Under the pieces are notes generated by a model. The model saw nothing but the letters and a program-made list of their open reading frames with translations. It searched no databases and was not told where the DNA came from. The translations under genes were made by a program, and so were the position numbers. DNA of 51,154 bases from Bacteroidia bacterium (GTDB lineage: Bacteria > Bacteroidota > Bacteroidia > Bacteroidales > UBA7960): positions 1 to 51,154 of the forward strand of contig REEA01000115.1 of NCBI GenBank assembly GCA_007695305.1. The letters are read 5' to 3'. Shown piece by piece: positions 1 through 6,882 of this stretch (the stretch's first letter is position 1; the number at the start of each line of letters is the position of its first letter).

Positions 1-54
1 TAGTGACCCCCTGCTTGTAAGGCAGGTGCTCTGAACCAACTGAGCTAAGCGCCC
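1..54 (-). tRNA. tRNA-Val (anticodon TAC), 3' end cut by the window edge
   Basis: Read on the minus strand the sequence begins GGGCGCTTAGCTCAG at position 54, the normal acceptor and D-arm start of a bacterial tRNA. It continues to an anticodon stem CCTGC/GCAGG closing the seven-base loop CTTACAA, which gives anticodon TAC (valine). The variable region, T arm and acceptor 3' strand lie outside the window. A -7 promoter box sits 25 bases upstream. Confidence 0.93.
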
Positions 55-78
55 GTAGCCTTTTGGCATTTGAGGCTG

Positions 79-86
79 CAAAGGTA
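79..86 (-). promoter_or_regulatory. -7 promoter box of the tRNA-Val gene
   Basis: The minus strand reads TACCTTTG, a perfect match to the Bacteroidota -7 element TAnnTTTG. It predicts a transcription start near 74, about 20 bases before the mature tRNA 5' end at 54. Confidence 0.7.
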
Positions 87-214
87 AAACCTTTTTTTAA
101 TTCTGCAATATTTTTTAAAAAAACTTGTCACACGTTTTTCAAAAAAACATAGCCATGAAACGCCCATGACAGGCTTTTTGACACACAGGGGGATTATTAT
201 GGGCGCTAAAGAAA

Positions 215-240
215 CGAGGATGCGAGGATACGAGGATGCG
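215..240 (+). repeat. 8-bp tandem repeat, about 3.25 units of CGAGGATG/A
   Basis: The units read CGAGGATG, CGAGGATA, CGAGGATG, then CG. The repeat lies in non-coding DNA between the tRNA and the DoxX-like gene. Another 8-bp tandem repeat with a different unit occurs at 283-298 and 14110-14134. Confidence 0.8.
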
Positions 241-282
241 CCAGCAAAATAGCGAACCAGCTTATAGTCATGAACAAGCCCG

Positions 283-298
283 GACATTTCGACATTTT
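283..298 (-). repeat. Two units of the 8-bp repeat AAATGTCG
   Basis: The minus strand reads AAAATGTCGAAATGTC. The identical 16 bases occur on the plus strand at 14110-14125, where the repeat runs to three units. Both sites are intergenic. Confidence 0.6.
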
Positions 299-381
299 TG
301 AACAGAACAAGCGGTCTGTTGTTGATTTAGTGATAGCTTTTTCGATCCACTAAACATTCGACCCTTTAAACAATTGACCCG

Positions 382-747
382 ATGAAACTTTTTGAAAATA
401 TTATCATTTACCTATTCGCTGCCCTTTATCTGGTATTCGGGCTGAACTTCTTTTTTGATTTTCTTCCTATGCCCGCACTGGAAGGCAATGAGCTGGCATA
501 CTTCACGTTGCTTGGAGCAACCGGCTACATGACTGCCGTAAAAATTCTTGAATTAGTAGTTGCTGCCATGTTGCTGTTCAATTTCAGGCGGCCCCTTGCC
601 TACCTGCTGATCCTGCCGGTATCTGTCAACATCCTGATGTATGATGTATTCATTGCAAATACACTTATGCTGGGACTGCCCATGGTGCTGATGAATGTTT
701 TTCTGATCTACCGCAAGCGCAGTCAGTATGGTTGCCTCCTTAAATAG
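382..747 (+). CDS. DoxX-like small integral membrane protein
   Basis: A 121-residue protein made almost entirely of four hydrophobic segments (roughly residues 5-28, 42-67, 69-89 and 92-110), ending in a short basic tail. Size and layout resemble the DoxX/DoxD-like family of four-helix inner-membrane proteins, whose functions are mostly unknown. The ATG at 382 directly precedes the first membrane segment, and no upstream in-frame start looks better. It stands alone: the tRNA behind it and the peptidase gene ahead are both on the minus strand. No clear -7 box was found before it. The family name is a resemblance rather than a motif-based assignment; a generic four-helix membrane protein is the alternative. 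Confidence 0.6.
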   Translation: MKLFENIIIYLFAALYLVFGLNFFFDFLPMPALEGNELAYFTLLGATGYMTAVKILELVVAAMLLFNFRRPLAYLLILPVSVNILMYDVFIANTLMLGLPMVLMNVFLIYRKRSQYGCLLK

Positions 748-750
748 AGT

Positions 751-895
751 CTGTCAATAAAGTCAGGTATCTGAACTGTAATGTTCGGATTCAAGGCTTG
801 TGCAGTTTTGAAAATCAAGGCGTTTGCCAATGCAAATGACTGTTTTCAAAACAAGCATAACGCAGAAATCGGACATTATAGACAAACACTAAATA
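751..895. repeat. Imperfect inverted repeat filling the gap between convergent genes
   Basis: The two halves are roughly reverse complements. The best-matched parts are TTTTGAAAA (806-814) with TTTTCAAAA (843-851), GCTTG (796-800) with CAAGC (852-856), and the outer block AATGTTCGGATT (780-791) against AATCGGACATT (870-880). The centre holds a smaller GGC/GCC hairpin. There is no open frame. It could be a decayed MITE-like element or a large stem-loop ending both convergent transcripts; a run of T typical of an intrinsic terminator is absent. Confidence 0.45.
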
Positions 896-896
896 A

Positions 897-2927
897 TCAC
901 CGGAGATAGCGTTCCAGCCAGCCGTGAAACTCCTCATACCAGAATAATGAGTTTTGCGGTGTCAGAATCCAGTGATTCTCATCCGGATAATACACCAGGC
1001 GCGCGTCAAGGCCCATGTTTTTATAAATGTTGTACACCATAAATGCATGGGCTACAGGCACACGGTAGTCCAGCTCTCCATGGATCACCAGCATGGGACT
1101 TGAAAAATTGCTTGCAAACTGAGAGGGGTTGATGGCGTTCATCTGTTCAGCGTTTTCCCATGGTGAGCCGCCATACTGGTATTGCCTGTTTGCTGAAAAA
1201 TCGGAGGCAAACTGCAAGTGCAAATCATAGACTCCCGCATGGTTGATCAAACAAGCAAAACGATCCGTATGGCCGGCTATCCAGCTTACCATATAGCCAC
1301 CGTAGCTTCCGCCGGCGGCGGCCATCCTGTCTTCATCAACCAGTCCGCGCTCAATGAGGTAATCAGCGGCTTTCATGATGTCGCGAAAAGGCAGTTCAGC
1401 GTGATTTCCGTGAATGCTTATGGCAAAATCCTGCCCGAAACTGGTAGAACCATGGAAGTTGGGCATGGCCGCGATATATCCCGGCGCGGCAAACAGCTGG
1501 CTGTTCCAGCGAAAGTGGAAAGAATCCCCGAAAATACCATGAGGCCCGCCATGGATCATCATCACCAGCGGGTATTTTTTATTGGGATCATAATCGGGGG
1601 GATAGTTGATAAACATCTGTACATCGGCGTTATTGGCCCCCTTGTAGGTCACATCTTCAATGTTTCCCCAGTTCACGCCGGCAACCAGATCATCGTTGAA
1701 GCCGGTCATCTGTTCAACCATACCCCGCCGCAAATCCACTTTGTATATTTCCGGTGGGGCACTAAGGTTGTGATGGTTAAATACAAGGTGCTGACCACCG
1801 GCCTGTCCGGCACCGCTGTTGGTGCCACCCCTGAAGACTTCCGTATGAATGCCCCCTTCCGCAGGTATGCTGAAGATGGACTGCATGGCACGGTCTTCCG
1901 CAATGAAAAAGATGGTGCCCCCATCGTCGGACCAGAACCATTGCTCAGTACTCAGGTCAATGTGATCGGTGAGCCTGGTAAAAGAACCGTCGCGGGTGTC
2001 ATACAGGGTCATCACCACCTTGTCGGCATAAAAGTGATAGATAGACTGCTGGCCAAAAAGGATATACCGGCCATCCGGACTGTAAACAGGGTTCAGGTCA
2101 TTGGCAGGGTTATCGGGTGTTATATTGGTCAGCGTTCCGCTGCCATCGGTGGGAACCAGGAAAATGGCGTGATTGGTGCGCTCGAAAGGCGGCTGGGTAG
2201 AGTTTTTACTCACGGCTATGGTATTTCCATCAGGAGAGATATCATAAGAAACGCCTCCCATCAGACCAAAAAAGTTGCCATTGCGCGGCATCAGATCCGT
2301 CACCTCTTTGGTGTCAAGATCTATGGTAAACAAACGGGACACATGTCCGTCGGTGAGCCAGCGATCCCAATAGCGGTACATATTGTTTTCAGTCACTTTG
2401 GCCGTGACCTTGCTTTCGGCACGCGCCCTTTCCAGCTCCCCCAACTTTTCCCAGTCGCCTTCGTATTCGGCCAGGATATTCGCCGCAAAGGCGATGCGTT
2501 GTCCGTCGGGAAACCATTGCAGACCATACACGCCTACGGGCAGGTCGCTGATCTTCCGGGCCTCTCCCCCTCCGGCCAGATCAAGAACATATATTTGACC
2601 GGGCCCGTCATGCCTTCTGGACACAAATGCCAGCTTTGTGCCGTCCGGACTCCAGGCAGGACCACTATCTCTGCCGCTGAAGGTTATCTGGCGAATTTCT
2701 CCGGTATGGTTATGCAGCAGATGAAAATTGCTCTGGGAAGTGTTCTTCTCCACATCCCATTTGGTAACCGGCACTACCGACCATTGACCGTTGGGCGAAA
2801 CCACCGGATTTCCCACACGGTACATTTCCCACATTGTTTCGGGGTCAAAAGGCTTTAATTCACCGGCACTCATGCTCAGCGAACCAAGCAACATCATAGC
2901 GATAAAAAGGAAACAAAATTTTTTCAT
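897..2927 (-). CDS. Secreted S9-family prolyl oligopeptidase / acylaminoacyl peptidase-like
   Basis: A 676-residue serine peptidase. Residues 1-21 form a signal peptide, so the enzyme acts in the periplasm or outer membrane. Residues about 30-400 carry beta-propeller (PD40/WD40-like) repeats such as SPDGTKLAF and SPDGRYILF. The rest is an alpha/beta-hydrolase domain. The catalytic Ser541 lies in GGSYGGYM, Asp620 in GELDYRVP and His652 in DENHW, so the triad is complete. Length and order fit the S9C acylaminoacyl/dipeptidyl peptidases common in Bacteroidota, which cut short peptides during protein utilisation. The exact specificity cannot be read from sequence. The gene is monocistronic, with a near-consensus -7 box (TTTCTTTG, 2958-2965). 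The long plus-strand frame opposite is its shadow. Confidence 0.93.
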   Translation of the reverse strand: MKKFCFLFIAMMLLGSLSMSAGELKPFDPETMWEMYRVGNPVVSPNGQWSVVPVTKWDVEKNTSQSNFHLLHNHTGEIRQITFSGRDSGPAWSPDGTKLAFVSRRHDGPGQIYVLDLAGGGEARKISDLPVGVYGLQWFPDGQRIAFAANILAEYEGDWEKLGELERARAESKVTAKVTENNMYRYWDRWLTDGHVSRLFTIDLDTKEVTDLMPRNGNFFGLMGGVSYDISPDGNTIAVSKNSTQPPFERTNHAIFLVPTDGSGTLTNITPDNPANDLNPVYSPDGRYILFGQQSIYHFYADKVVMTLYDTRDGSFTRLTDHIDLSTEQWFWSDDGGTIFFIAEDRAMQSIFSIPAEGGIHTEVFRGGTNSGAGQAGGQHLVFNHHNLSAPPEIYKVDLRRGMVEQMTGFNDDLVAGVNWGNIEDVTYKGANNADVQMFINYPPDYDPNKKYPLVMMIHGGPHGIFGDSFHFRWNSQLFAAPGYIAAMPNFHGSTSFGQDFAISIHGNHAELPFRDIMKAADYLIERGLVDEDRMAAAGGSYGGYMVSWIAGHTDRFACLINHAGVYDLHLQFASDFSANRQYQYGGSPWENAEQMNAINPSQFASNFSSPMLVIHGELDYRVPVAHAFMVYNIYKNMGLDARLVYYPDENHWILTPQNSLFWYEEFHGWLERYLR

Positions 2928-2957
2928 GTGTATAATGGTTTTGGGTTTTCTTCCTTA

Positions 2958-2965
2958 CAAAGAAA
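2958..2965 (-). promoter_or_regulatory. Probable -7 promoter box of the S9 peptidase gene
   Basis: The minus strand reads TTTCTTTG, seven of eight matches to TAnnTTTG. It lies 31 bases before the ATG, giving a leader of about 25 bases. Confidence 0.5.
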
Positions 2966-3093
2966 CAAAATTTCCCAAATAGTTTCCACAATAACCCGCT
3001 CACGTGTTATTTGTACAAAAACCACCATTCTCACATTTCCACAATTTTTCTTTGCGCACTTTAGAATATTTTGCGGTCTTTGCGTGAAACTTT

Positions 3094-3153
3094 TTATTCC
3101 TCGCAGAGCATGCAAAGGAGAAAATTCGCAAAACCCGCAAAGGGAAAGAATAC
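3094..3153 (+). repeat. Dispersed intergenic repeat, copy 1 (GCAAAG-rich)
   Basis: It begins TTATTCCTCGCAGAGC and continues with GCAAAG/CGCAAA-type words. It aligns along its length with 4387-4440 (same strand) and 14149-14198 (opposite strand). An inverted partner rich in TTTGCG precedes it at about 3050-3090, making the whole 3050-3153 segment an imperfect hairpin. The remainder of the 2928-3285 gap is AT-rich and shows no gene. Confidence 0.7.
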
Positions 3154-3273
3154 AAGGGCTGCTTAAGTCTTCATGATAAAAGTCTTACATTCATGAACCA
3201 AATAAGATTCAGACAAGTTATATACAATATGCCCGTTTTCATTTATTTACTGATATTTCAGTATGAATTTTTA

Positions 3274-3281
3274 TAAATTTG
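3274..3281 (+). promoter_or_regulatory. -7 promoter box directly before an ATG
   Basis: TAAATTTG matches the TAnnTTTG consensus perfectly and ends four bases before the ATG at 3286. Transcription would begin at or within a few bases of the start codon, so the mRNA is predicted to be leaderless. Confidence 0.6.
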
Positions 3282-3285
3282 TATC

Positions 3286-4329
3286 ATGATACTTGTCACC
3301 GGAGGTACTGGATTGGTCGGTTCTCACCTGCTTTTTGAACTTGTTTCGGGAGGCAGGAAGGTGCGTGCGCTGAAACGGGAGATCAGCAACACGGACCTGG
3401 TGAAACGTCTTTTTCAATGGTACAGCCCCGAAGATGGCGAAAAATTATTTGAAAGTATAGAGTGGGCTGAAGGTGACCTCAACGACATTTTCAGTCTAAA
3501 GGATGCAATGCAGGATATTCGGCACATTTATCACTGTGCGGCCATGGTGTCATTTATGCCGGAAGACAGGCAGATGATGATGAAAGCAAATGTGGAGGGT
3601 ACGGCAAACCTGGTGAATGTGGCATTGGACAGCAACATTGAGAAGTTTTGTCATTGCAGCAGTGTGGCAGCACTGGGGATGCCCCAGAAAGACAACATCA
3701 TACATGAGTCGCTTGTGTGGAAAACATCCAAAAAGAATTCCTGGTATGCCATCAGCAAATATGGCTCTGAAAGGGAGGTTTGGAGGGCTTCCGAAGAGGG
3801 TCTGCCTGTGGTGATCGTAAATCCCTCGGTTGTGATCGGCCCCGGAGATCCTGCACGATCAAGCGCTCAATTATATCAGTCGGTAAAGAATGGGATGAAG
3901 TTCTATACTTCAGGAGTAACAGGTTTTGTGGATGCCCGGGATGTGGCCTCCGTGATGGTCAGCCTGACGGAAAGCGATATCATAAATCAACGGTTTGTCC
4001 TGAGCAGCGAAGACCTTTCCTACCAGGAGCTTTTTTCCCTTTTTGCCTACTATTCCGGTGCTAAACCTCCCCGTTATCGTGCCGGACGTTTTTTGAGCGA
4101 ACTGGCATGGCGCCTGGAACGGATGCGCAGCTTTATTACAGGCCAAAAACCACTGTTGTCCAAAGAAACCGCCCGCAACGCTAATATCAAAAGATATTTC
4201 AAAAACACAAAAATCAAAGAGGCCCTGGATATTGATTTCAGGCCCGTGAGGGAGGCCGCAGAAAACACATCCCTGTTCTTCCGCAAATATCCGGTTTACC
4301 TTTCTCCCGATTTCCGCATGCCATCATGA
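3286..4329 (+). CDS. Extended SDR: NAD(P)-dependent epimerase/dehydratase family protein
   Basis: A 347-residue extended short-chain dehydrogenase/reductase. The N-terminal Rossmann motif TGGTGLVG (residues 5-12) binds NAD(P). The catalytic YxxxK pair is Tyr154/Lys158 in WYAISK, preceded by a Ser-rich strand (HCSSVAALG). The family acts on nucleotide sugars, dihydroflavonol-like compounds or sterol-like substrates; the motifs VIGPGDPARSS and GFVDARDVA are of the dihydroflavonol-4-reductase-like type. The substrate is not predictable here. It is a lone plus-strand gene between the peptidase and the toxin-antitoxin remnant. Its promoter box abuts the ATG, which fixes the start at 3286. Confidence 0.88.
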   Translation: MILVTGGTGLVGSHLLFELVSGGRKVRALKREISNTDLVKRLFQWYSPEDGEKLFESIEWAEGDLNDIFSLKDAMQDIRHIYHCAAMVSFMPEDRQMMMKANVEGTANLVNVALDSNIEKFCHCSSVAALGMPQKDNIIHESLVWKTSKKNSWYAISKYGSEREVWRASEEGLPVVIVNPSVVIGPGDPARSSAQLYQSVKNGMKFYTSGVTGFVDARDVASVMVSLTESDIINQRFVLSSEDLSYQELFSLFAYYSGAKPPRYRAGRFLSELAWRLERMRSFITGQKPLLSKETARNANIKRYFKNTKIKEALDIDFRPVREAAENTSLFFRKYPVYLSPDFRMPS

Positions 4330-4386
4330 TGTCAGAAGCTAATAGCAGGCTTATGGAATAGGGCCTTTCGCAGATTTATACACAAT

Positions 4387-4440
4387 TTATTCCTCGCTAA
4401 GGCCGCAAAAGTTAAAACACGCGAAAGGCGCAAAAGATAC
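4387..4440 (+). repeat. Dispersed intergenic repeat, copy 2, inside the broken HepT gene
   Basis: It begins TTATTCCTCGC like copy 1 and shares the exact 15 bases AAGGCCGCAAAAGTT (4399-4413) with copy 3. The stop codon of the truncated hepT frame (4412-4414) lies inside this repeat. Confidence 0.75.
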
Positions 4441-4594
4441 TTTTTCCCTGTTTTTGCATTCGAAAAATGACTGATGGGTTCGGAGACAGTTTGGAAATGT
4501 ATGTCTGGAAATCCCTGTCCTCTCCAAGATAGTTTTCAATGGAATCAATGGATTCTTTAATGTCGTAAAGATATTTTTTAATATCAAGCTTCAT
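4412..4594 (-). pseudogene. hepT: HepT-like (DUF86/HEPN) toxin, truncated
   Basis: The first 36 or so residues (MKLDIKKYLYDIKESIDSIE, then YLGEDRDFQTYISKL) match the start of HepT-type HEPN ribonuclease toxins. The frame then loses similarity and stops after 60 residues. Family members are about 110-120 residues, and the catalytic R-x(4-6)-H motif plus the following Tyr lie in the missing half. The new C-terminus and stop codon come from a dispersed intergenic repeat (4387-4440). The start overlaps the end of mntA by 11 bases, the usual coupled arrangement. It is probably non-functional. A genuine short protein cannot be excluded, but no catalytic residues remain. Confidence 0.7.
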
Positions 4595-4907
4595 ATATTG
4601 GTGTCTTGGTCTTATTCAATGATTCAATAAAATATGGATTCCCTAAAGATTTATCTGTAACGAGGTCAACAGGATGATTAAGTATTTTTTCAAACTCTTC
4701 AGCAAGTTCAAAGCAGGTGTCGGCATAATCTCCGAAGTCCATTGGCTGAAAGGAAACCAATAAGTCAATATCACTATTCCTGTTAACATCTTCAGTGCAA
4801 ATGGAACCAAAAGCATATAATGATTTTACATTGTATTTCATACACAATGCTTTTAGACTATCCATATTGTCCATTAATAATCTATTCATCGGTTGCGGTA
4901 TTATCAT
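4584..4907 (-). CDS. mntA: MntA-like minimal nucleotidyltransferase (antitoxin of HepT/MntA)
   Basis: A 107-residue minimal nucleotidyltransferase. The signature is YAFGSICTEDVNRNSDIDLLV, i.e. GS-x-n-D-x-D, whose two Asp residues bind metal. In HepT/MntA systems this enzyme adds AMP to a Tyr of the HEPN toxin and silences it. The mntA-hepT order and overlap fit, but hepT is truncated here, so the antitoxin has no intact local partner. The open frame extends upstream to 4964, but the -7 box at 4938-4945 lies inside that extension, so translation must begin downstream. ATG 4907 (26-base leader) and ATG 4889 are the candidates; I chose 4907. Confidence 0.8.
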   Translation of the reverse strand: MIIPQPMNRLLMDNMDSLKALCMKYNVKSLYAFGSICTEDVNRNSDIDLLVSFQPMDFGDYADTCFELAEEFEKILNHPVDLVTDKSLGNPYFIESLNKTKTPIYEA

Positions 4908-4937
4908 AAGAAAAAAAATTCTTTTATGATGGATACG

Positions 4938-4945
4938 CAAAGTTA
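4938..4945 (-). promoter_or_regulatory. -7 promoter box of mntA-hepT
   Basis: The minus strand reads TAACTTTG, a perfect TAnnTTTG match. Its predicted start near 4933 excludes the longer reading frame beginning at 4964. Confidence 0.65.
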
Positions 4946-4981
4946 TGAAAAGGCAATCGATCACTGATCATCGAAAACCGG

Positions 4982-6601
4982 TCAGATACGGCGTTTGATG
5001 ATCCGTTGAGATATCATAAAAAACAGGAACAACACGCTGACAAACAGGGAAATTTTTCCCAGGAAGTTTCCTGTACGTGCATAGAAGGTGATGCGGTTGT
5101 TCTCATTGAGGGTTGCGGAAATGGCTGCAGGCTCCCACCAATTGGTTTCCTTGATGATCTCACCACGCTGGTTGATGAAGGCGGAGATACCGGTGCTGGC
5201 CGACCGTGCTACGCTGCGCCGGGTTTCGATGGCTCTGAGTCGTGCATATTGCAGGTGTTGACGGTAGCCCGGTGTATCGCGCCACCATCCGTCGTTGGTG
5301 ATGATAAAAATCAGGGAGGCCCCGTTCAATATGTAACCGGCCATGAAGTCACCATAAATGGACTCATAGCATACCGCCGGAGCTACGCGTCTCTGCTCTG
5401 CCGAAATAAAAACATCCCTCGTGTCTTGCGTTCCCAGGCTGCCGGCAATGCCGCCGAAACGGTCAACGAGTCTTCCCAAAGGCCCTAAAACCCGGAAATA
5501 AGGCATCCTTTCTATACCGGGCACCAGCTTGGATTTGTGATAGTATTGCACCGGCCGGCCGGCTTCAACCATAAATGCAGAATTGTAGGCATTGAAATAA
5601 TCACCCGTCACCGGATGCTGCCTTGCAGTGACAGGCAGATCATCCCGCGGATCAAACAATTCATAAGTGAAGCTTCCCATGATCCAGGCAATGCCGGGAT
5701 TTTCGTCTATATGTGCACGCAGTGCCCTGATCGTGTAATGCTGTTCTGCTTCGTGCTTCCAGATACCATGGGGGTTCGCCCCCTCGGGGGCAATCACAAA
5801 TCGCGTGGCAGGACTGATTCGGCTGTCTGCAAGATCGATCATGTTGTTGATATGCTGTTCAAGCTCTGCCCTGCTTCGCATCTGCTCATAAGGATCTTCG
5901 GCAGGTTGCACAATGACGATGGATACCGGTCTGGCATCTTCTTCATACGTAATCCAGGTGTAAAAAGAAATGACAGAAGGAACGGCAAAGACCATCAGCG
6001 CCAGTATGGCATTCCACCTTGCCCTCTTCCCGACAAACCTTTCCAGCACGAGTTGTCTGATAAAGAAAAACAACAAAATGTTGACAGTCAGCACCCACAA
6101 GGACCCGCCGGCGGTGCCGGTGGCCGAATACCATTGCACCCATGCGGGATAAGCGGCAAACACATTACCCAAATCTAACCAGCTCCAGCTTAGCTCCCAA
6201 CGCGCATGTAAAAACTCAAAAGCTATCCAGAATATAATTACCGGCAAAGGGCCCTGTGCCGAGGGAAGGATTCTCCGGCTCAAATGCATGAGCCACCAAG
6301 GTATGGCCATAAAAGTGGCGTTCAATAAAACCGCCGCAATCATTCCCGGAACGGTGGCAAACATGATCCACCAGGTTGTCAGTAAGTTAAACACAAAAAA
6401 TGCCGCCCATGCATACAGCAAGAAAACAATGGCCCGGTTTTCATCCCTTCGCGCAAGTAAGCGGTCCTCTACCCAAAACAGGGGTACAAAAGCAAAGAAA
6501 ACGAGAAAGGGAAACCCTCTTGCCGGCCAGCTCAACGCCAGTAAAAAACCGGTAAGCAGACTATACAACAGCAATTTGTGCCGAAATATACGTTCTATCA
6601 T
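4982..6601 (-). CDS. lnt: Apolipoprotein N-acyltransferase Lnt
   Basis: A 539-residue inner-membrane enzyme that transfers an acyl chain from phospholipid to the N-terminal Cys of apolipoproteins, the last step of lipoprotein maturation. Several membrane helices fill residues 1-220, then a nitrilase-like domain on the periplasmic side, and a final helix near residue 515. The catalytic triad is complete: Glu273 (IAPEGANPHG), Lys356 (YHKSKLVPG) and Cys411 (PAVCYESIYG). Length is normal for Lnt (about 510-540). The ATG at 6601 is preferred over an upstream TTG at 6637 because the likely -7 box (6624-6631) lies between them. A second, unrelated lipoprotein N-acyltransferase candidate (Lnb-type) lies at 46157. 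Confidence 0.96.
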   Translation of the reverse strand: MIERIFRHKLLLYSLLTGFLLALSWPARGFPFLVFFAFVPLFWVEDRLLARRDENRAIVFLLYAWAAFFVFNLLTTWWIMFATVPGMIAAVLLNATFMAIPWWLMHLSRRILPSAQGPLPVIIFWIAFEFLHARWELSWSWLDLGNVFAAYPAWVQWYSATGTAGGSLWVLTVNILLFFFIRQLVLERFVGKRARWNAILALMVFAVPSVISFYTWITYEEDARPVSIVIVQPAEDPYEQMRSRAELEQHINNMIDLADSRISPATRFVIAPEGANPHGIWKHEAEQHYTIRALRAHIDENPGIAWIMGSFTYELFDPRDDLPVTARQHPVTGDYFNAYNSAFMVEAGRPVQYYHKSKLVPGIERMPYFRVLGPLGRLVDRFGGIAGSLGTQDTRDVFISAEQRRVAPAVCYESIYGDFMAGYILNGASLIFIITNDGWWRDTPGYRQHLQYARLRAIETRRSVARSASTGISAFINQRGEIIKETNWWEPAAISATLNENNRITFYARTGNFLGKISLFVSVLFLFFMISQRIIKRRI

Positions 6602-6623
6602 TGTTGTGCGTTTAAATTGTGCG

Positions 6624-6631
6624 TAAAGATA
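6624..6631 (-). promoter_or_regulatory. Probable -7 promoter box of lnt
   Basis: The minus strand reads TATCTTTA, seven of eight matches to TAnnTTTG, ending 23 bases before the lnt ATG at 6601. Confidence 0.55.
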
Positions 6632-6639
6632 ACACAAAA

Positions 6640-6662
6640 CGTTTTAAACGTCGTTTAAAACG
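6640..6662. promoter_or_regulatory. 23-bp perfect palindrome, probable TetR-family operator
   Basis: Arms CGTTTTAAACG and CGTTTAAAACG are exact reverse complements around a single T. The site lies between the lnt -7 box (minus strand, 6624-6631) and a plus-strand -7 box (6674-6681) that reads towards the tetR gene at 6883. Size and symmetry fit a TetR-family operator, and its position would let a bound repressor block both divergent promoters. That the adjacent TetR protein binds here is inference. Confidence 0.6.
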
Positions 6663-6673
6663 AAAAATTTCAT

Positions 6674-6681
6674 TACCTTTG
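6674..6681 (+). promoter_or_regulatory. -7 promoter box upstream of tetR, far from the gene
   Basis: TACCTTTG is a perfect match. The predicted start near 6686 lies almost 200 bases before the tetR ATG, so it gives either a long leader or a separate short RNA. The palindrome at 6640-6662 covers the expected -33 region. Confidence 0.6.
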
Positions 6682-6685
6682 CAAC

Positions 6686-6820
6686 AGCAGTGTTGTGGTG
6701 ATTCTGTTTTCGAGATAACTATTACGGATATTCAATGTACTATAAGTCATAAGATGCAAAACATTTCTGAAGCCTAAAAAAGACAAAACACGCGATAACC
6801 CTTGTTAAAAAAGGGTTTCA
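6686..6820 (+). ncRNA. Possible short non-coding RNA or long tetR leader
   Basis: A transcript from the box at 6674 would run into a 7-bp hairpin (AACCCTT 6797-6803, AAGGGTT 6811-6817, seven-base loop) about 110-130 bases downstream. No open frame is present. The hairpin is short and lacks a strong T run, so it could equally be read through into tetR. No known RNA family was recognised. Confidence 0.25.
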
Positions 6821-6853
6821 ACACATATAACCGAGTCACAACACAATGCTAAT

Positions 6854-6861
6854 GATCTTTG
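6854..6861 (+). promoter_or_regulatory. Probable proximal -7 promoter box of tetR
   Basis: GATCTTTG matches seven of eight positions and ends 21 bases before the ATG at 6883, giving a leader of about 17 bases. Confidence 0.45.
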
Positions 6862-6882
6862 CAATATAAAAACTTTACAACT

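Larger units (their letters stand above)
55..381. other. Intergenic region between tRNA-Val and the DoxX-like gene
   Basis: No credible gene is visible. The stretch holds the tRNA promoter, an 8-bp tandem repeat at 215-240, a second short 8-bp repeat at 283-298, and a 17-base sequence at 155-171 found again inverted at 21513-21529. A minus-strand open frame across 45-287 overlaps the tRNA and its promoter and has no recognisable protein features. Confidence 0.6.

Noticed and set aside
215-240. A CRISPR array
   Set aside because: The 8-bp units are directly adjacent with no spacers, and no cas genes are present anywhere in the window.
45-287. An 80-codon minus-strand open frame
   Set aside because: It overlaps the tRNA and its promoter and a tandem repeat; the product looks random.
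1218-2858. A 546-codon plus-strand open frame
   Set aside because: It lies fully antisense to the S9 peptidase, whose triad and signal peptide are clear, and its product has no recognisable domain.
2928-3176. A short plus-strand open frame before the SDR gene
   Set aside because: It is translated from the dispersed repeat and shows no protein features.
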